Below are positions 10,220 through 23,700 of a stretch of 64,000 nt of DNA, piece after piece. Source of the DNA: Salvator merianae (taxonomy: Eukaryota; Chordata; Lepidosauria; Squamata; Teiidae). The notes below the pieces were generated by a model. The model saw only the letters and a list, made by a program, of their open reading frames with translations. It made no database searches and was not told the DNA's origin. Made by a program: the position numbers and the translations under genes. The stretch spans positions 12,007,730 to 12,071,729 of the forward strand of contig QVOM02000034.1 of assembly GCA_003586115.2 (NCBI GenBank), written 5' to 3'. Each line of letters starts with the position of its first letter. The stretch's first letter is position 1.

Positions 10220-11434
10220 AGAGTTATTTTAAAAATCAAAATAGTTTATTGCTCTTCTTTTGTAAAAATGCACTTAACTTACACTGTCTTTTACATAAAA
10301 TCAGCAGTTTTGTACCATTGGGTGTAAAAAAAAAAGTTACATTTTAAACCCTTTTGTTCAAGTGTGTTAACACCTTTTTAGAACTCTGATCCATCCCCAA
10401 CATTCTGCTAAGCAGCGCTGGCCCGTGCCTCTGTGCTTAGCTTGTATATAAATACTGTAAAATTTCTCTAGACTTTGCAGCATTATAAATGAATGATCTA
10501 TCAAAGTAGACAATATGTTCAGTACTGTATTCATTTTTTTTCTTTTGCTTTAAAAATATAACTAAAACTTTGAAATACTCTTAAGAGTAGTAATCACAAT
10601 AAGAAAAAATACAGTGCGTTGACTAAAGGAATATTCCACTGTCCTTAAAGCCAATATTCCCTTTTTGCATGTTGAAAGTGATTTAGCAGTTACGAACTTA
10701 TACCTTCACCTACATAAAATAATTTAGTTGAGAATTAAACAAGGCAGATAATTACCATATTTTCCACCTGTGATTCACAGCTTCTGTGAATAAAAAGATC
10801 ACAATAAATATTAAAAGTTCTTTTTCCTCTGTAAGGCATCTGAGTATTAATATAGTTCTTAATATGAACTCCCCTCTCCCCACAAATGTTGATTTCTGCA
10901 TTCTCCAAGCACCTTCAGTAGAAAGGGTTAAAAAAAAAAATCAAACTGGAGAATTTGAAGGAGTTAAGTGGTGCTATTGGAGCATCTTCCGGCTAAGAGA
11001 GCCCAAAAAATGTGATGGTGGTAGAAAGGAGGTTGCTGTAAGTATGCCAGAAGCTGCAGTTTTCACTTTAAGAGCAGTGGGATGAGGAGTCCATTTTCAG
11101 TCCATTTTGCAAAAAATGTTCTTGACTTTTTTTTTTTTTAAAAAAAAGGCTCACCAGAGTTCTTTATTAATGACTTAAGTCTTGTTTGCAAGGATTTAAA
11201 CTTGTTTGTAACACTATAAATAGCTTAGGTATTTCATATGCATTCTTTCTAACAATGTTTTTTTTTAAAAAAAAAGAATAACAAAAGCCTTAATTCATTT
11301 TAAAAATGTTTGCTTTCCTCTGCCATTTCACAGATCCCAATCTTCACATTTTTTTTTCATTCCACCAAAGAAAGAAAGAAGGAAAGAACGAAGACTCTTC
11401 CTGGAAGGGGAACGGCATTCCAAGGCCAGGTTTT
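10220..11434 (-). other. RBM38: RBM38 3' UTR
   Basis: The region follows the RBM38 stop codon at 11435-11437 on the minus strand and runs to a poly(A) signal AATAAA at 10250-10245. It is AU-rich with several T- and A-runs (for example around 11130-11150 and 11260-11275). This suits a gene whose product binds AU-rich elements and may bind its own mRNA, but regulation is inferred. The 3' UTR boundary is inferred from the hexamer, with cleavage expected about 10-30 nt beyond it. Open frames inside it are not believed to be coding. Confidence 0.65.
10245..10250 (-). terminator. RBM38: Poly(A) signal of RBM38
   Basis: AATAAA on the minus strand (tttatt on plus), about 1.2 kb after the stop codon. 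Confidence 0.6.
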
Positions 11435-11738
11435 CTATTGCATACGGTCGGGCTGGAGCTGTGTGGGTTGATACTGCACAAAAGCTGTAGAGGCTGCCAC
11501 TGGTGGGTTTGCTGCTGTGAGAGGCTGCCCCACAGCGCCTGTGTAGCCGTATCCCATGAAGCCAGCAGCAGGGGAGGCAGCGTAGGGATACTGATCGTAG
11601 GCAGCAGTGGTGAACTGGGAGTAGGCCTGGGTTGCTGTTGCGTAGTCTATATACGGAGATGTGATGGACTGTACAGGGGCTGGAATGACCACGCTGGGAT
11701 GGACAATCGCTTGAGGGTAGATAACGTGATGTGCAAGC
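11435..11738 (-). CDS. RBM38: RBM38 coding exon 4 (last)
   Basis: 304 nt after acceptor CTTGCAG. It begins [20 protein letters not shown], continues with [16 protein letters not shown] and ends [14 protein letters not shown]. It carries the low-complexity C-terminal region. It is separated from exon 3 by a 23.7-kb intron. Confidence 0.93.
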
Positions 11739-14700
11739 CTGCAAGATTAGACACAGATAGATCTTGTCAGAGTTTTTCCCAACAGGTGATGATGATTAAT
11801 ATTTTTATTCTTTTTTCATATTAACAGGTTCAAAGCAGTTTACAATGAAATTTGGAAGACAGTAGGATCATACCAGCATTCAGCAGCTGAAGATGCACCC
11901 AGAAGTCCAGCATGGAGATTCATTGGGCTTCTTTGAAGCCAAAACCACACAGGAAATCCTTCTTTGAGCCATCAGGCAGTACTACACATCCCATCAAAGA
12001 GGATCTGCTATGCAATTTGGCTTTCAAAGAAGCCCAACAAATCTCTATACAGTACTTCCAGATGTGTCCACAAACACTGATTACTATTGCAGCTACAAGA
12101 CCTAAATCATTATATGGCAGAGGAAGAAAATGAGAAAATAAAACACCAGCCCTTGTATTCTACTATACGTTCTTAGATCAAGCAGGATTGGTATTGAAAT
12201 ACTGCCCAGCTAGCTACCCACCAACCAGCCTCTTCCAAGATATTCCTTTCCCATTTCCCTACTCATAGCTCAGTACTAGAATAGCGGGTTTAATCTGTAT
12301 AGCGGCCTTGCTACTTCCTTGCCAAGAAAACTGCATGGATCTATCCATGTCATCAGCAAGAGACAGCCCTGACTCTATGGCATCTAACAACAACCCTACC
12401 TGTTCACCATTTTGAATCCTTGAGCACAATATACGCTTTTAAGGAGTTCCCCTTGCAATGGACAAGTTCTCCAAAATGCTGTTTTCCTGCTTTGGCTCTC
12501 TCTGCACAGAGCCTATTGCTCCAATAGGAACACATGTATGGCTTGCAAGCTCACAGCAAAGTGCATGTATTCTGGGGGGAGGGGTTGAAGTTCCATGTTG
12601 AAGCATTATGACAAAGTGTAAAAGCACTCTGTCCATTCTGGCTTTTTATGTTTATATTTCATTGCCAGCCTACCTATGCAAGGATGATTGCAAGAGAAAA
12701 TGCAGAAATGAGACCCTGACAATATCTTGGAATTGAGTACACAAACCAGCCAGCTGCAAAGGGGAATTCATTCAAGCTTTTATGTAGGATTAAGACTGAA
12801 TCAGAATAGTTACAATGGGGAAAAGCACAGGAAACCTCTCCCCTGTTATTATAATGGTCCCTTCTGCACTGGACCTTATTCCAGATTGTATCCTGGAATA
12901 GGGACCTGCTATTTGCATACTGGCAGGACCTACTGTAGTCTGCACTAGCATACAGACAGTAGGTCACTATTCTGGGATATAATCCGGAGTAAGTCTCAGT
13001 GCAGAAAGGGCCTATGACTTTTTACAGGAACTGAGTTTGGGCAAATTTCTACCCTTTTTGTTAGTTTTACCACATCCACAGCAAAATGCCCTTTCTTGAT
13101 GCCAATCTCCTTAATGACCCCTTAAGTCCTATACACCAATTACACTGCATCTCCTTTGCTTTTAAACATGGTACCACATCTCCTTAAACATCTTTTTTGC
13201 TCTGCTGTGATTTGGTCTCATCTCACCTTAAAGAGCAGTTGCCTGAGCCGCCTGCAAACAGTAGCAGCATTATTAGCATATTTTAACAGCCCATACAAGT
13301 ATGTTCTGGCTTTCTCTCCAAAATAAAGATTTAGAAGGAGTGAGAATCTGTAGCACCTCCCTGCTCCACACCCTTCCCCAGTTGAAGTTCACAGCAGCAG
13401 CATCCGTATATTCAAAGATGTTTTTTGCAACTGAAGTAAAACATCTTTTGAAATATGAATCCAGCAAAGCAGGCAGAAATAGTTTGTTCAGAACCAATTT
13501 GGCTTTGCTAGCAATCGAAAATACTCTCAAATAGGTTACTGTACCTTAGGGTTTTGGTATGAATACATTTCCTAAAACGTTGTCTCCTCTAAATTTGTAG
13601 TAACATTCCAGAAAAAAAATAGTTCCAGCATCCCCAAGGCAATGAAATATTTTAACAATGCATGTCATTCACTTTAACTGACCATGAAACATTTAAAATA
13701 ATCAGTTCATTGTTCTACCTAGATCACTACTGTCCGCACTGATTGCAGCGTTCAAGGTTTCAGCAGGTTTATGCCCTAGTTTGTACCAAGAGATGCTGAG
13801 AACTGAATCTAGAATTATTTGCATGCAAAGCGCATGGTCTACCAATAAAATTATGTCTCTTCCAAGTTAATCTAATACAGGATTCAGCCTCCCAGGTCTA
13901 TACAGTTTGTGCTCATCATCTATCCACTGGTAGCAATGTCTAAGCTTTTCCATAAAGACTGATACATACTGAAATCCTTGGCCACTGCTAAGTCAAATCA
14001 ATATATGAGCAGCAAATGATTTGCTTTTGCCTTCTTAGAAAATATTGCCAAGATCTCATCTCTGCCATTGCTGAAAAACCCTACTTGGACACTGAATTCC
14101 ACAAAATTCAGGTATATGAAAGGTTGCCATAGCGAAGATGGATAGGAATAGTTTTCCAGAACCGCAGATGCTAGAACCAGAAATAATGGGTACAAGTTAC
14201 AGCTTCCCAGATTCTGACTGATTAGGAGGAAACATACCTGGAGAGTGAGCTGTGATCACAACCTAAGATCTGTACAACAGTGGAATAGCCTGCCTATGGA
14301 GGTTGAGCCTTCTCCATCTTGGAAGAAGAGGCTGGACTTCTAAAGAATACTTTAACTTCCTCTCCCAAACTAGATGGTCTTCATAGTCTCTTCCAATTCC
14401 AAGTTCTATTATTCTATATGTGCCACACAGAAAATATGGAAGTGCTGACTTGCTGGTCAGCTGGAGGGCAAGGGATCCCAGCATATCCTCTTTCTCCTTT
14501 ATGCTGGGAGAACCAAGTACCAGAGGGAGCTTTCATGTGTTTCCACACGAATCTTTTGGCTGATTCAGAGGGCAAACACGTGAGTGTGGCTTCCTAGCTG
14601 CCACTGTGTGTTCTTATCTTGCCTGCTGTTACCAGTTTATTTAAAAGTCCGTAGACTCATACAAACATTTACTAAGTAACTGCACACACGTGCATGCCAA

Positions 14701-17700
14701 GCAACTTCTCCCCTTTTTTTGTAACTAAATCTAGGACTGCAAGACAGATATTTCCACCACACTTGGCCTGTCAATCTTTCTCAATTGCTATAAGCGTGGG
14801 TGGCCCATAAGGGCAACGGGGGCCACATCCCATAACACTCAGTGCCTTTGTTTGTTCCTCTACACCAGTTATAATAAAGGGGCACACGCACTCACACACA
14901 CACACCTCTTATTTTTTGCTAATACTGAAGCCAGCGGAGGGGGGGAGCGGAGAGGAGTGAAATTCTCAGAAGTTGGCCATTTTCTGCATGTTGCTTAATG
15001 GAACCAGGTGGATGGTGACCCAGGTAAGCTGCTTGCACCACCACTGTCAATCAGCGTGGATCTGCAAGGGCATCTGCAAGGGCAGCAAGCTAGCCTGCTC
15101 TAGAAATGGGTCACTTCCAAGGGTAGATTCCACCCTCAAATGAGCGTTATGAGCCTCAGGGATGCACCGGTTGCGGATGCCCTGCTGTTCACGCTCCAGC
15201 TGGGCATCCGTTTATACCCCTAGAGATCCTGCTTTCATCTGGATGGGCTTCTACCCTGAATGTTTTGTTTGCATAAAATATACAGGGCATTTAAAAATTA
15301 AATAAATACATGGTCATCTCTCTTAAGCATTTTGCTCAGGTTTGCTAGGGCCAAAGCACAGCGGGCAAAGTTGCTTCCTGCTTGGCTTCAAACACTACCT
15401 GGAAAGAAACCCTGTACCACATTGACCAGAAGAATCATGCAACATAGCCAGAGAATAAACTGATAAAGCCCTTTTCAGTATTCCTTGTATAAGGAAGGTA
15501 AAACATTGCCCAGCTGTGTAACCTTGGGAGCAAATGTCAGATCCTTTGACCACTTCAGCTGTTTCTCTCCCAGCATGCCTGAGAAAATTATCAGGAAGAA
15601 TCTTAGGACACCCGAATGACTATTCTGTCCCATCTACAAATGTTTCAAGCCTCTTTGAAGTGGAGCTTTGTCAAAATAAATGTTGCAACCTTTGCTTAAG
15701 GCTACCACAGAATGATTTTTTTTTTGTCAAAACAGAGTTTACCCCAACATGCGCATGAGGCAAATTCATTAAAACTTTCATCTCCTAGGTACTGACTGGT
15801 TTCTTCTGGCCTTAATCAGAATAAAAGCTTTTTCAAAAGTTTACTTAACATTTACAGCTTGTTGTTAGTGACTCTGTGTAAACCTGCACTTCCATAATTC
15901 CGAAGCTTTTTCTTGTAGCAATTACTACAGGGTGGTTTGTTGTAAAACACAAAATGCTTATACTGTTTACTCTTTCCCCCTTCCTTTGAAGTTCCGATTC
16001 ATGCATCCCTGAGGTTCATGCATCCAAATAAATCTCTTCTATTTCTTTCACAGATTTGTTTTAGCTTCAAATAAATGATTCTGGGACCCAGGAAAAAAAT
16101 AGAAGCGGGGAGCCTCATGTTCCTTAAGCTACAAAAAAGTGACCAAAGTCTATGGAACATTTTATTAAACACCTAATCAACTAACTGGTTTGTCTAAGCT
16201 ATTAAACCTATTTTCATCAGTTGAAAATGTCATAGGTTGATTCTGCACTGGTTGGTATACTGGACCAGCAAACGTACTAGGAGCCTCCCTTCTGCATGCT
16301 GGTGCAGTCTAAGGGGAGGCCCCGCCCCTGTCAGTTGGCCTCGCCCCCTGTGAGTTAGCCCCACCCAGAGCCTCCCTTAGACCAGACCAGTGTGTTGAAG
16401 GGAGGCTCCTAGTAAACTTTCTGATCTGGTATATCATCCAGCGTGGAATTGCTCCCAGTCAAGAGACAGAACACGTTATTAGTTCTCTCTGTATGCTAAC
16501 ATAAGTGACAGTCTTTGGGAAGTACACATACACACACCCTTGCCAAGTAAAGCCAGCATAAAAGGGAATTTTGGGCTTGAACTGAGGCACCCCTGGCTTC
16601 GCATCCCCAGTAAACCCAACCCTGAAAACAGTGGTGCGACCCTGGGCCAGTGAGGCCTCCTCAGCTTAATCCACCTCACAGGGTTGGTGTGCGGATAAGA
16701 TGGAGGAAACTGTGACCTTGGGCTATTTAAGCCTCCTTAGCTTAATCTACCTCACAGGGCTGGTGTGTGGATAAAATGGAGGAAAAGAAAATAATGTGCC
16801 ACACATTAAACCCTTCAGTGGCAAGGTGGGATATATACATCATGAATAGCTATCATACCAGCAACTCAGCAGCAACAGACAGCAAGTCTAATGACTTCAC
16901 GCATGCACTATCTGTCTGAAAGTACTAGCATATTCATTTTCAAAGTTCTGCTTTTGCAGGCTTGAATTAAAAACAAGGACTTTCTTTTCTGGGGTGACAT
17001 TTTGTTCTTTCCCTCACCGGCATCCCTCCTAGTATCCTTTCATATGTGACAGGATACCAGGAAACAGAGTGTGGATGTCAATCACTGCTTGGAACTCTTG
17101 ATCCCCGGTGTTGAGGTGGAATTCAATTATAGCTAAACCTTTCCCAGCAGACATTTTAATAAGTTCCAGCACCGAGAGAACATTATTTCTAGTTAAGTAT
17201 TCTCGTGTACTCCTCAACATACCCAACATATCATAATGCTTTACCGGGGGGGGGGGGGGGGGAGAGAACTCAGGCTGCATCCAGACATCGCTTACTTATT
17301 CCACTATATTTCAGTATTCTGGAATAAAGCATGGATATTCCAGAATATCCACACTTTATTCTAGAACATCCAAATACAGTGGAATAAGTGATGTCTGGAT
17401 GCAACCTCAGAGTTTTATATTCAGGCAAAGACACCTCAGGCTGATGATACTTGTGTTGTCCTTTTGGAAAAAGCTGTTCTGTGTGATGTCCTAATTTTGG
17501 GCCTTTCTGCACTTGCCTACAGTAGACCAGATGCGAATTCCGCTGGCTCCCGGCACAGAAATAAGGCCGTCTCTATTGGGAAGGCCTGTTCCGTCCCAGC
17601 CCCCACAGCAGCTTCAAAGCTAGAGTGGGGAACCTCTGAAGGGCCCATTGCAGCAGTGTGCCTTATTGTGCCAGCGCAATGGGTTGCTGTTATATATCAG

Positions 17701-20700
17701 ACCAGGGAGTCCTGCTGTCTGCACACCTCCAAGGTCTCGTATACCAGCCCCAAATATGCTGGTAGTCCTCATTAAAGAGGTCTACCAGTAGACCAGACCG
17801 CCATTTTGAGCCTCCTGGTCCAATATGCGGAAGGAAGGCTCCTAGTACACTTGCTGGTCTAGTCTACCAGCAAGTATGGAATCACCCTTTGCCCTAACCA
17901 GAATGATGAGTTAATTGACTCAACCAAAATGCTGGGACTTCTAGCAATAAAGTTTTATGTTTTAGCATTGTAATTTTAAGATTAAGGTTTTATTTAAGAC
18001 TGCATAATGTAACAGCAGTATGGTAATTTCTGGCATTAATGAACTGAAAATATGTGCCAGCATTTTGCAGGCTGGATTAGAACTGCAATACTGTGAATTA
18101 TCCTAAAGGTATCTGTTTGGGAAAGATACACAAGACTTTCACCCAGCGACTTCCCCTCATTCTGTAAAAGTGAAAGCAACTGGTAAGTAACCATCTTTAT
18201 ACCCTTTAAACTGAGAGAATTTGGTCTGGCTAAACAAAGCCTGCTTCCAAAGAAACAGACGTGTTTCTGGGAACTTGCTGTAGACATGAAAGGCTTTTCT
18301 TAGAAAAAGACATTTATAAAAAGACTCTATAAGAAATTGCCAGATCTTAAAATGCAAAAATTATTTTAAGTGTGTTAGTTGTGAATTGGAAGACATTATT
18401 TTATTTCATTCGATTTGTATCCCACCCATTACCTGATGTTCCCAGGGTGGGTCACAGCATTTAATTAGAACAATATTAATAAAAGCAGAATAAAAAATCA
18501 TCAAAAGGTGACACATACCCTCTAGTACATAAGAGCATAAGAGGAGTCCTGCTGGATCAGGCCACGGCCCATCTATTCCAGCATCCTGTTTCACATACTG
18601 CCCTTCCAATTGTTTCTCGGTATTCTCAAGCAGAATAACAAGGCAAAACCTTCACCTGCTCTCGACTCCCTGCAAATGGCCTTTACAGGCACCCTGAATG
18701 TAGTAGGACTACATTTAGAGGAAGCCAAACATCAAAGGCCTATGTAAAAATATATGTTTTAACTAGGCACTGAAAACCGTGCAACAATGGTGCCTGTAGT
18801 ATCTCCAGAGGAAGGCTATTTCAAAGTCTGGGGGTCACCACAGAGAAGACCTTCTCGTGTGCCACCATACCTTGTTTCTCTGTGGGTGACAGAACTGCAA
18901 GAAGGCACTCCTTCGGATATTTGGGGTCCACCTTTCACAAGGAGCTATTTTGCACAGAGACCACATGGTTTGTGCTGTTTGCACAAAAGCCACATGGTTT
19001 GTGCACCAAGTCCCAGACACTCTTCTTCACATGGGAACCAAACACCATTTCCTATCTAGAGTCTGGCTTGCCATGGACGATGTGTCCTGATCTTAAGAAA
19101 TTGTCACTGATAATTTTTCAATATTTATTTTCTAATTTTATCTCATCCAGCCAGCTGATACTTAATACTGGTATCAAGCTCTGCTAAGTACAGATACTGA
19201 CAGATTTTAAGATGATTTACAAGATGCTTTGACACAGGACTGGGAAGGAGAATAAAGATCTACTGTCATATAGCATCTATTGCTTGATGAAACCATTGCC
19301 AGTGCACCACACCAATAGCTGCTCTGTTTCTCCACCCTCTTCCAGCACTGAAAATCTGTTTTGAGCAGGTGTTCTGAGCTGCTTTCTACACACGGGACCT
19401 GCAAGAGCAGATTCAAATTCCCATTCACTCAGAAAAGCTGGCTGACTGGCCCCGGGTCACTCTCTGCTTCCTCACAGGGTTGTTATGAAGATAAAATTGA
19501 GAATACTTTTTGCTGACTTCAACTCACCGAAAGATGGGATACAAATGCAGAACCACCAACGTTATTAAAAAATATTAAAAAGATTGCTAGCATACAGGAT
19601 AACATTTGATCTGTATCATCACTTAAAGGATGCACATACTGACTTTAAGCTGATCCATTTACTTCCTGGCTGACTTTTTCTATTTAAAAGAAGATTCAAT
19701 TTTACTGTTAAAAGATTTACTTTCCCAGGCTTTCAAAGAAGATTTGTAGAACTCACTGTATCTACTCTCTTAAATGCTAGTGGTAACTTTGTACCCTAAG
19801 TGAGTGTGTCAATGTCCTTTTTATAGGTAAGCAGTTCAAATATGTAATTATGCAGTACAATTTTAGGACACTTTCCTAAACCCAGGGGAAAACCTCTGCA
19901 GAAACTGGGTCCTTCTCACATATGGTCTGGCTGCAGGGATTAAAATTAATAGTATAGAAAACAACCCCCAATGTCCACCAATAGCATACATTTTAATCTG
20001 TACAGATGAGGGTTAAAAATGACCAAAATGTCATAACTGGAGTGAAACTTGTCCTCCTTTAGAACACAAGCGAGATCTTCTGCCTTTAAATGCAAGAACC
20101 TCAAGAACTAAGTTCATAACTGGCAACTTTATTGGAACCATTATTATAGAAACATCAATCAAGTGACGCCCAAATCATCATCACATGCTCAATTCACTCA
20201 ATAACTTAAGAGATGCTTCATGTCATGGCTGATTAACCACTGGCCAATATCACAGTGGCTTCCAACCCTCAAATCAAAATCATTGACAACAGCTGCTGGT
20301 GCCTACGCAGTCCGAAGAGATGTGCTGCGCATTAGATCAAAGAAGGATTCACTGCGGTTTTGGACTTCACAAGCAACACTTACTCCTTAGAACCACCACC
20401 ATCACCATCCCAGGCACTAACTGTTACTGGCCACTGATACTTCCTATGGGTATTCATATCAGCATTGATTTGGCACTTTGGGCTCAAGACACACAAAAGA
20501 AGTTCACATTCCTTTGTGGGAGGGGGGGCAGCTGGGGGACCCAGAGAAGGACCCCAATGTCTGACTCCACGAGCTTTTGCATTTTTAGCTAGCCAGCCCC
20601 CTGGACCATGCCCCCTGAAGAAGGGCTCCCGCCTCTAAAAGGACTGGGCACTCTGAAACTTAAAGGCTTACAAAAGGACTTGTGCTCCCTGGACTTTACT

Positions 20701-23700
20701 GAAGGCATGTCTCGCTTCTTATCCTAGGATTCCACTATCACCTTGTTAAGGACCTACTCTTCAAAAAGCTTCCCCCACCCCCACTGAACAGTCAGTCTAG
20801 CAGACAGTCCTTAGACTTGTCACCTGCCTGTCAGTACTACACACTGCTGCAGAGTGAGCCATGCCCCTGGCTATGAACTGGGCTGTGTCAATGGAAGCAT
20901 TGACTAGGAAGGTCCTCTAGACAGTCCTGCCAGGGATTGAATGCATGCCTCCAGCATGAAGACCAAATCCTTCATGATTTTGCACTTGGTGGACACTAGC
21001 TGTCCCAGATGCCATATGCCTATCTCCCCTTGAACTCACATCTGGTGATATGAGGCCTCTGCTGGCTGCAGCTCTAGAGCAGATGTCCCCCTGAGGCCAA
21101 GACTGAGGGCTGCAAGATCCCCTGAGTTAGGTCTGGGTCTAGGTTAGTCTCAAGTAGAGAAGAGTGTTAGAGGAAGGTGCACCTCCTGAGATGAGGAAGT
21201 TCCCAGCCCAGCGGACAAGAGAATAAATAAACCTGCCAAGGAAGCCAGAGCCTTTAATTCATTCATACTGAGCTCTCTCACAAAGAGGGAACCCCAAGCA
21301 CCCACGTTACTAGCTTGCCGGACACCTTCTTTGTTATTGCCCTGAGCTTACACTTCCTAGGCCTGGTCTTGGTACCATTGGGGGCGGCTGCCTCCTCCAG
21401 GTTGGCCTCTTTGGGCTCCTGAACATCTGGGGGGAAAAGCTGCCATGAGGTTGCTCCTGAGGAAGCTATTGAAGGGGGTCATTGCTCTGAGCTGATGCTA
21501 CCGGGCAGTGGCCCTATTGCTGTTGGTAGCTCTCTGGCAGACTGCTCTCTTTTGAGGTGTCAGTTTCAGATGCCAACTAAATCATCCCTTCCTCGCTGTT
21601 CCTTCAAGGCCCTCTGCCTCTCTCTCTCTTCTTGGTTGTCAACTCCAGGCACTGGCCTGGAACACTTTTTCTTGGCTGCTGTGGCGAGGTCCTCTGCCTG
21701 CGCGTCTCTTCCCAGCTGCTCCTGACTGGGAGCTCCAGCGCCTGCCATGAGGCCCTCTGCCTCACATCTTGGGCCGTGGTAACATCAGAAACCCAGGAAC
21801 AGCCAGGCTGCTACCCAAAAAAGGTCCTCCATTCAGCTCAGAAGGCTGAGGTGGAAGTTGCCGCTTCCTTGGACATGGCCGCTTCTGCTGAGTCTGGCAT
21901 GCTGTGCCCTGTGAGCACTTGCGTTGCTGTGGCAACCGGCTGTTCCCCCAGACGCTTGCTCAGCAATCCAAGCACCAAAAGCTCTCCTTCGACAAAAGGA
22001 GATCCAGAAAAAACCCTCCCTCGGGAGTCAAGCAGAAGACAAAGAAAAAAAATAATGTAGCAAAACCCAAAATAACCTACTCCTCCACAACTGCCTCCTG
22101 CTGCTTCAGCTATAGCAGAGGAAAAACTAGGAACCGGAAGGGGCACGCCTTCCCCTATACAGACACTAAAACTCCTCCCCCTTCCTCTACCGAAGTGCAG
22201 ATAAATTACCTTACCCATCGTGCCTGTGGCCCTCAGCACGAAGACCATGAGAAAACACTGTTTCTAGTGCCAACTCACCCATATGTAAGTTTGTCATTCT
22301 GGGTTGCATACAACAAGGAGACGGTAACAAGCCCTCTCATGCCAAGCCTCACTAAACTCACTGTTACATCTTCTCCTAGCTCCTTGAATGGGTTAGAAAG
22401 AACACATTCCTGCCTGGTTCAGGCTTGCCAGGGACCAGGGAAAGATGTGGTAACAGCAGGATTGCTGCGAAGTGCATGATGAGGTCACAGGCAACTCTGC
22501 GCAGCCCTGCCCCTCCCAGCCCAAAGGACACTGTAAGGGGAAGCAAGGGGGACACAGAGAGTGACCAGTTCTACTGGTTACCAACATCATTCTCATTTCC
22601 CCCCCTCATTGCCACAGAAGTCCAAGCTTGTGAGGAACAGAACCCCATATTCCTGGTCCCCTGAGAGGTATTTGTATGTGTTGAACTAACATATGAATAC
22701 ATTTGTACACAGCTCTAGAACCCTCATAAATAATAATGCACATACACTAGTTTTCTGGTGTTTCTGATGCAGCCAGACTAGTAGGAATCAGAAAGACTGA
22801 AGTTCTAATTCCTCCTCAGACTACTACCTCAGAGCTAGAGAGCCTTCAATGTAAATAAAAAGTGTGGTCCAGCAGGCCTCTATCAAGCCCCACAGCTTCT
22901 TTCCATGATAACCTCTTCTCTACCGTTACTCTGCACCAGCAGTGGCCCATGCCTTTAAGGGTGGGTGTTCATAACCGGTGGGAAGCAAGTGATTGCTGTT
23001 CGCGGGGCCTCCAGGCCTCCGTACTATCGCAGCTGCTGCAACAACAGCAAACAGCGATCGCATGCTTCCTGCCGGTTATGAACACCCACCCTTAAAGCCA
23101 TGGGCCACCACTGCTCTGCATTCTCCTCAAATCTTTTCATTTGGTTGGAATGGATGGATTTAAACTACAGTAACGGCTCTCAGGTGGCAGCATAGATACA
23201 GCTGACACACAAATCTCAATAAGAGATTAATGGATGGAGAGAGATCCTCACGCATGTATCCATGTGTGAGAGACAGAAAGATAGGGAGAATCATGAAGAT
23301 CATGAGCAAAGTAGGCTTTAGTCCCAATCATGGCCTTGATTGGAATTCTCTCCCTTTCAATATACCAAGTGAAAAGGGGCTTCATCAGGGACCTCTGTGA
23401 ATCTCTAAACTATGAGACAGTCCAGTGTTAAACCTGCGGTAAACCTATTTACCTTGCCATTTCTCTCAAAGGAAACCCTGATGATGTCTTGGTGATCCCC
23501 AAGAGCAAAGTTTGTAAACTCCTGATTTCAAGCTGCTACTTTAAGTTATATTTGGCTTTGGGACTTGATGGATTGACTTAAAGTTTGACTCACAGCTAAG
23601 CATGCCCAGTTTTTCCATTTGATAAACACAAAGTTTTTCCTTCTAGCTCCCTAATTCCAAAATAATCTATGACTTGTGTAGCTATAGTTGCTTTGTCCAT

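Noticed and set aside
10786..11085. 99-codon frame
   Set aside because: It lies in the RBM38 3' UTR on the opposite strand and shows no domain.
21495..22479. Possible gene with frames of 136-191 codons
   Set aside because: Three overlapping frames on opposite strands and no recognisable domain. Kept only as an unrecognised block.
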